This document shows positions 61,801 through 64,000 of a DNA stretch of 64,000 bases, piece after piece. Source of the DNA: Datnioides undecimradiatus (lineage: Eukaryota; Chordata; Actinopteri; Lobotiformes; Datnioididae); NCBI GenBank assembly GCA_008933995.1, contig WARS01000011.1, forward strand, positions 10,507,516 to 10,571,515. Reading direction: 5' to 3'. Both the position numbers and the translations under genes were made by a program. Within the stretch, counting starts at the first letter, position 1; each line of letters starts with the position of its first letter. Under the pieces are notes generated by a model, which was not told the origin of the DNA, searched no databases, and worked only from the letters and a program-made list of their open reading frames with translations.

Positions 61801-63528
61801 ATTGTCAAAGAAATTTGCTACATTTAGCAATCGCTGTGCAACTGTGCACACGCAGGCACGAACAGCAGAGAGAGTGCTCAAAAAGAGAGTCTGTCGAAGG
61901 AAAGGCAGATTCATTCATTGGTACCAGGACTTTTTATGCTAATATTTATATTTAAAAAAAGACATATCCCCCCGACACATGATCCATTTTGTTTTCGTCT
62001 GGTTGGATGAAAGACCTGAAGATCCATATCTGCAGCTTTCAATTATAACCCATGATGACTATAAATGATTTCTTCATTTATAGTTTCTATTGTAATGATC
62101 AGAAACAATTGAATTGTGGGACACTTCAGCACAGTTTAATCTTTATATTCTTGGAGAGTGTCTGCTGTACATCCTATAATAACCCTCCCTTAATTTACCA
62201 AACAAAAGAGATGAAACACCTCCAACCATCAAATCAGTTTTCTTTGATGTTGACTTTAATCTTTGTTCACTGCAGGAACAATCATTAAGGTCAGCCACTA
62301 TTTCCAGTTTTACCAGTGGAGCAGGTCGTATTTATATGCTCATATTGAGGAAAGGTGAGGTTTCCATAAATAGTATGATTCCATTTGAAATAACTTAACT
62401 AACTAAAAATATAGAGTTCTGTGAATAGAGCCAACAAACCAGACTTATCCCTCAGTGAACTAAGCTGATGCACTACTATTGTGGTAAAACAGAGTTTTTT
62501 CAACATCCATGTTGTTAAAGAGCTATACAAAATAAGAATTGCCCTACGAGCAGTGTTTCGGTCCAGATGTCATGGTCCATGTAGCAGCAATCCTCTCAAG
62601 TAACCTCTGGGTGATAAATTTCAGTTTGCAAGGAAAGTGAAAGAGCGTCTTCTCTGTGTTATTTACTGATATCATTTTGCAGGTAGATGAAGGCGGATCA
62701 AAACGTTTCTTCCAGAACATGTGGACATCTTTCCTCAAGGCCCGGCTTGTCTGTGGTTTTCCAGAAGAGTCTCTCTATTTCAACCGTCTCCAAGATATAT
62801 ACGTGATGCATGCTGAGGACTGGCGTGACACCCGGGTCTATGCCCTTTTCACAAGCAGCTGGTTAGACACTTCCTTTTCCTTTATGGCCGCCAGCTAAGC
62901 AATAAAATGGACAACATGCTGACAGTTTGACACAGAGTGGCTCTGAATTGAGAAACTGAAAACTCAGAATTTTGACAAAACTAAAACATGTCTGTAGGTT
63001 TTGACCTGCACAGTACATTTTAATACAAGTAACACAAGCCCCATGAGTGCTCCAGCTATTTTGTATTGCACTTCTATAAAGTTGGAAGCTTCTTGTACTT
63101 GGTCAAGTTAAATAGCTAAGGGACCTGCCCTTCCACCTCTCAGCCAAGCTCCAAGCAGGCTGTTGCATCTGAACTGGAAATTAAATATTTATCTGTAAGT
63201 AAGTTATTTGTGTTATCTGAAGGTTTGGAGGGTTTGGAGATACACAGACTGTGATTGATGGCTTGATTGAATCTGGAATGTGCTCTTTTTTGAGGAGCGC
63301 ACCTTAGAGGTTACTCAGTTTTCCAGTACCTTGTGCCAAAAATGATATTAATTTGTCTAATTTACAAAATCATAATGTAACAGCACTTTTTAACTTCAGT
63401 CATCTTATCCCTCTTCTAGGAAATCTACAGCAGTGTGCATCTACTCAATAGGAATGATCGAAAATATATTTGAGAACTCAACGTTCAAGGGCTACGATGA
63501 ACAAATCCCCAAACCAAGGCCAGGAACA
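58828..63528 (+). CDS. sema7a: Semaphorin 7A, 5' part (gene continues past the window)
   Basis: SEMA7A is a GPI-anchored semaphorin signalling through integrin beta-1 and plexin C1 in axon growth and immunity. Nine exons (58828-58945, 59172-59311, 59977-60018, 60125-60220, 60465-60567, 60765-60875, 61217-61359, 62683-62861, 63420-63528) encode the first 347 residues. The signal peptide is MREFVFIYICLAGAFQLVVS. The sema domain shows LYIGGTDFVLKL, LFVCGTNGHKPQCW, IYIFFREKN, SRVARVCK, FLKARLVCGFP, FNRLQDIYV, WRDTRVYALF and AVCIYSIG. FFREKNSDHNPEA fits SEMA7A better than other classes. The rest of the sema domain, the PSI and Ig domains and the GPI signal must lie beyond the right edge. The last exon closes exactly in phase at a GTGAGG donor. 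Confidence 0.92.
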
Positions 63529-64000
63529 GTGAGGATTTGTTTCTATTTATTGGTTTTGGTATATATGTATTGTATTTGTTTGTTGCCACACAGAGAACAA
63601 AGTATTATATTTTATATATTTTGTTTCCACCCCTCTTTTACATTCTTTTGTTGTGATTCATCTACTGTATATTACATGGAGCTGAGCGAGACTCTAGGTT
63701 TCTAAACACGTTACGTAAATGGGTGGTAACATGGAAAGAGTGTGTCTGCATTGCATATCCCCATTGAGTGTGGTTCAGTGTTTCCATGTGGCCATAGTTT
63801 TCTTTTTTCTTTTTTACAGAAAGACTATCTGAGTTCAGCCCAGTAATTGTCTGAAGGGGCCTTTCAAATATATATTTGCAGAAGTCTTGTTTTATTTAAG
63901 AGTTTAGTGACCAACTGAGTCATGATTGCCTTTCCATGAAGGACACGGTAGTCTTGTTGCTATGTCTTGAAAAACCACCTTTGACTCCCATCTCTTTAGC

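Noticed and set aside
63830..63870. Possible next sema7a exon after a TTTTTTACAG acceptor
   Set aside because: The in-frame reading meets TAA after eight codons and does not resemble the expected PRPGKC... continuation; the next exon must be outside the window.

Overview
The window is vertebrate nuclear DNA, almost certainly from a teleost and probably a percomorph. It carries eight multi-exon protein genes with GT-AG introns. Their order matches parts of human 15q, introns are compact, and several interspersed repeats look like families common in spiny-rayed fish. I joined exons by hand by requiring AG/GT boundaries, continuous phase and similarity to remembered family sequences. Every complete gene model closes in frame. 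No rRNA, tRNA, CRISPR array or prokaryotic feature was seen.

Layout: 1-4989 is non-coding, with repeat relics next to the 3' end of fbxl22. 4990-9668 (minus) is fbxl22 (228 aa, 2 exons). 12631-20499 (minus) is usp3 (628 aa, 15 exons), with a C-terminal extension of about 107 residues not in human USP3. 23514-26586 (minus) is a small membrane-anchored protein with two Kunitz domains (216 aa, 6 exons). 28152-40938 (plus) is ca12 (346 aa, 11 exons), and its intron 8 holds a 226-codon open frame I do not recognise. 42612-49255 (plus) is man2c1 (1020 aa, 26 exons). 49479-52454 (minus) is neil1 (411 aa, 9 coding exons), tail-to-tail with man2c1. 53862-56459 (minus) is commd4 (199 aa, 8 exons). 58828 to past the right edge (plus) is the 5' part of sema7a.

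The genes do not form one pathway; they are conserved neighbours. Human FBXL22-USP3-CA12 lie at 15q22 and MAN2C1-NEIL1-COMMD4 plus SEMA7A at 15q24, so a synteny junction falls between ca12 and man2c1. ca12 and the Kunitz gene are divergent; ca12 has a clear CRE plus TATA promoter. man2c1 and neil1 converge with only 223 bp between stop codons.

The observations I would follow first are: the open frame in ca12 intron 8, which is phase-compatible with ca12 exon 8 and has no early ATG; the 15-nt periodic pentapeptide tail on usp3; and the Kunitz protein, whose first domain has lost both Cys14 and Cys38 while its second has Asn at P1.
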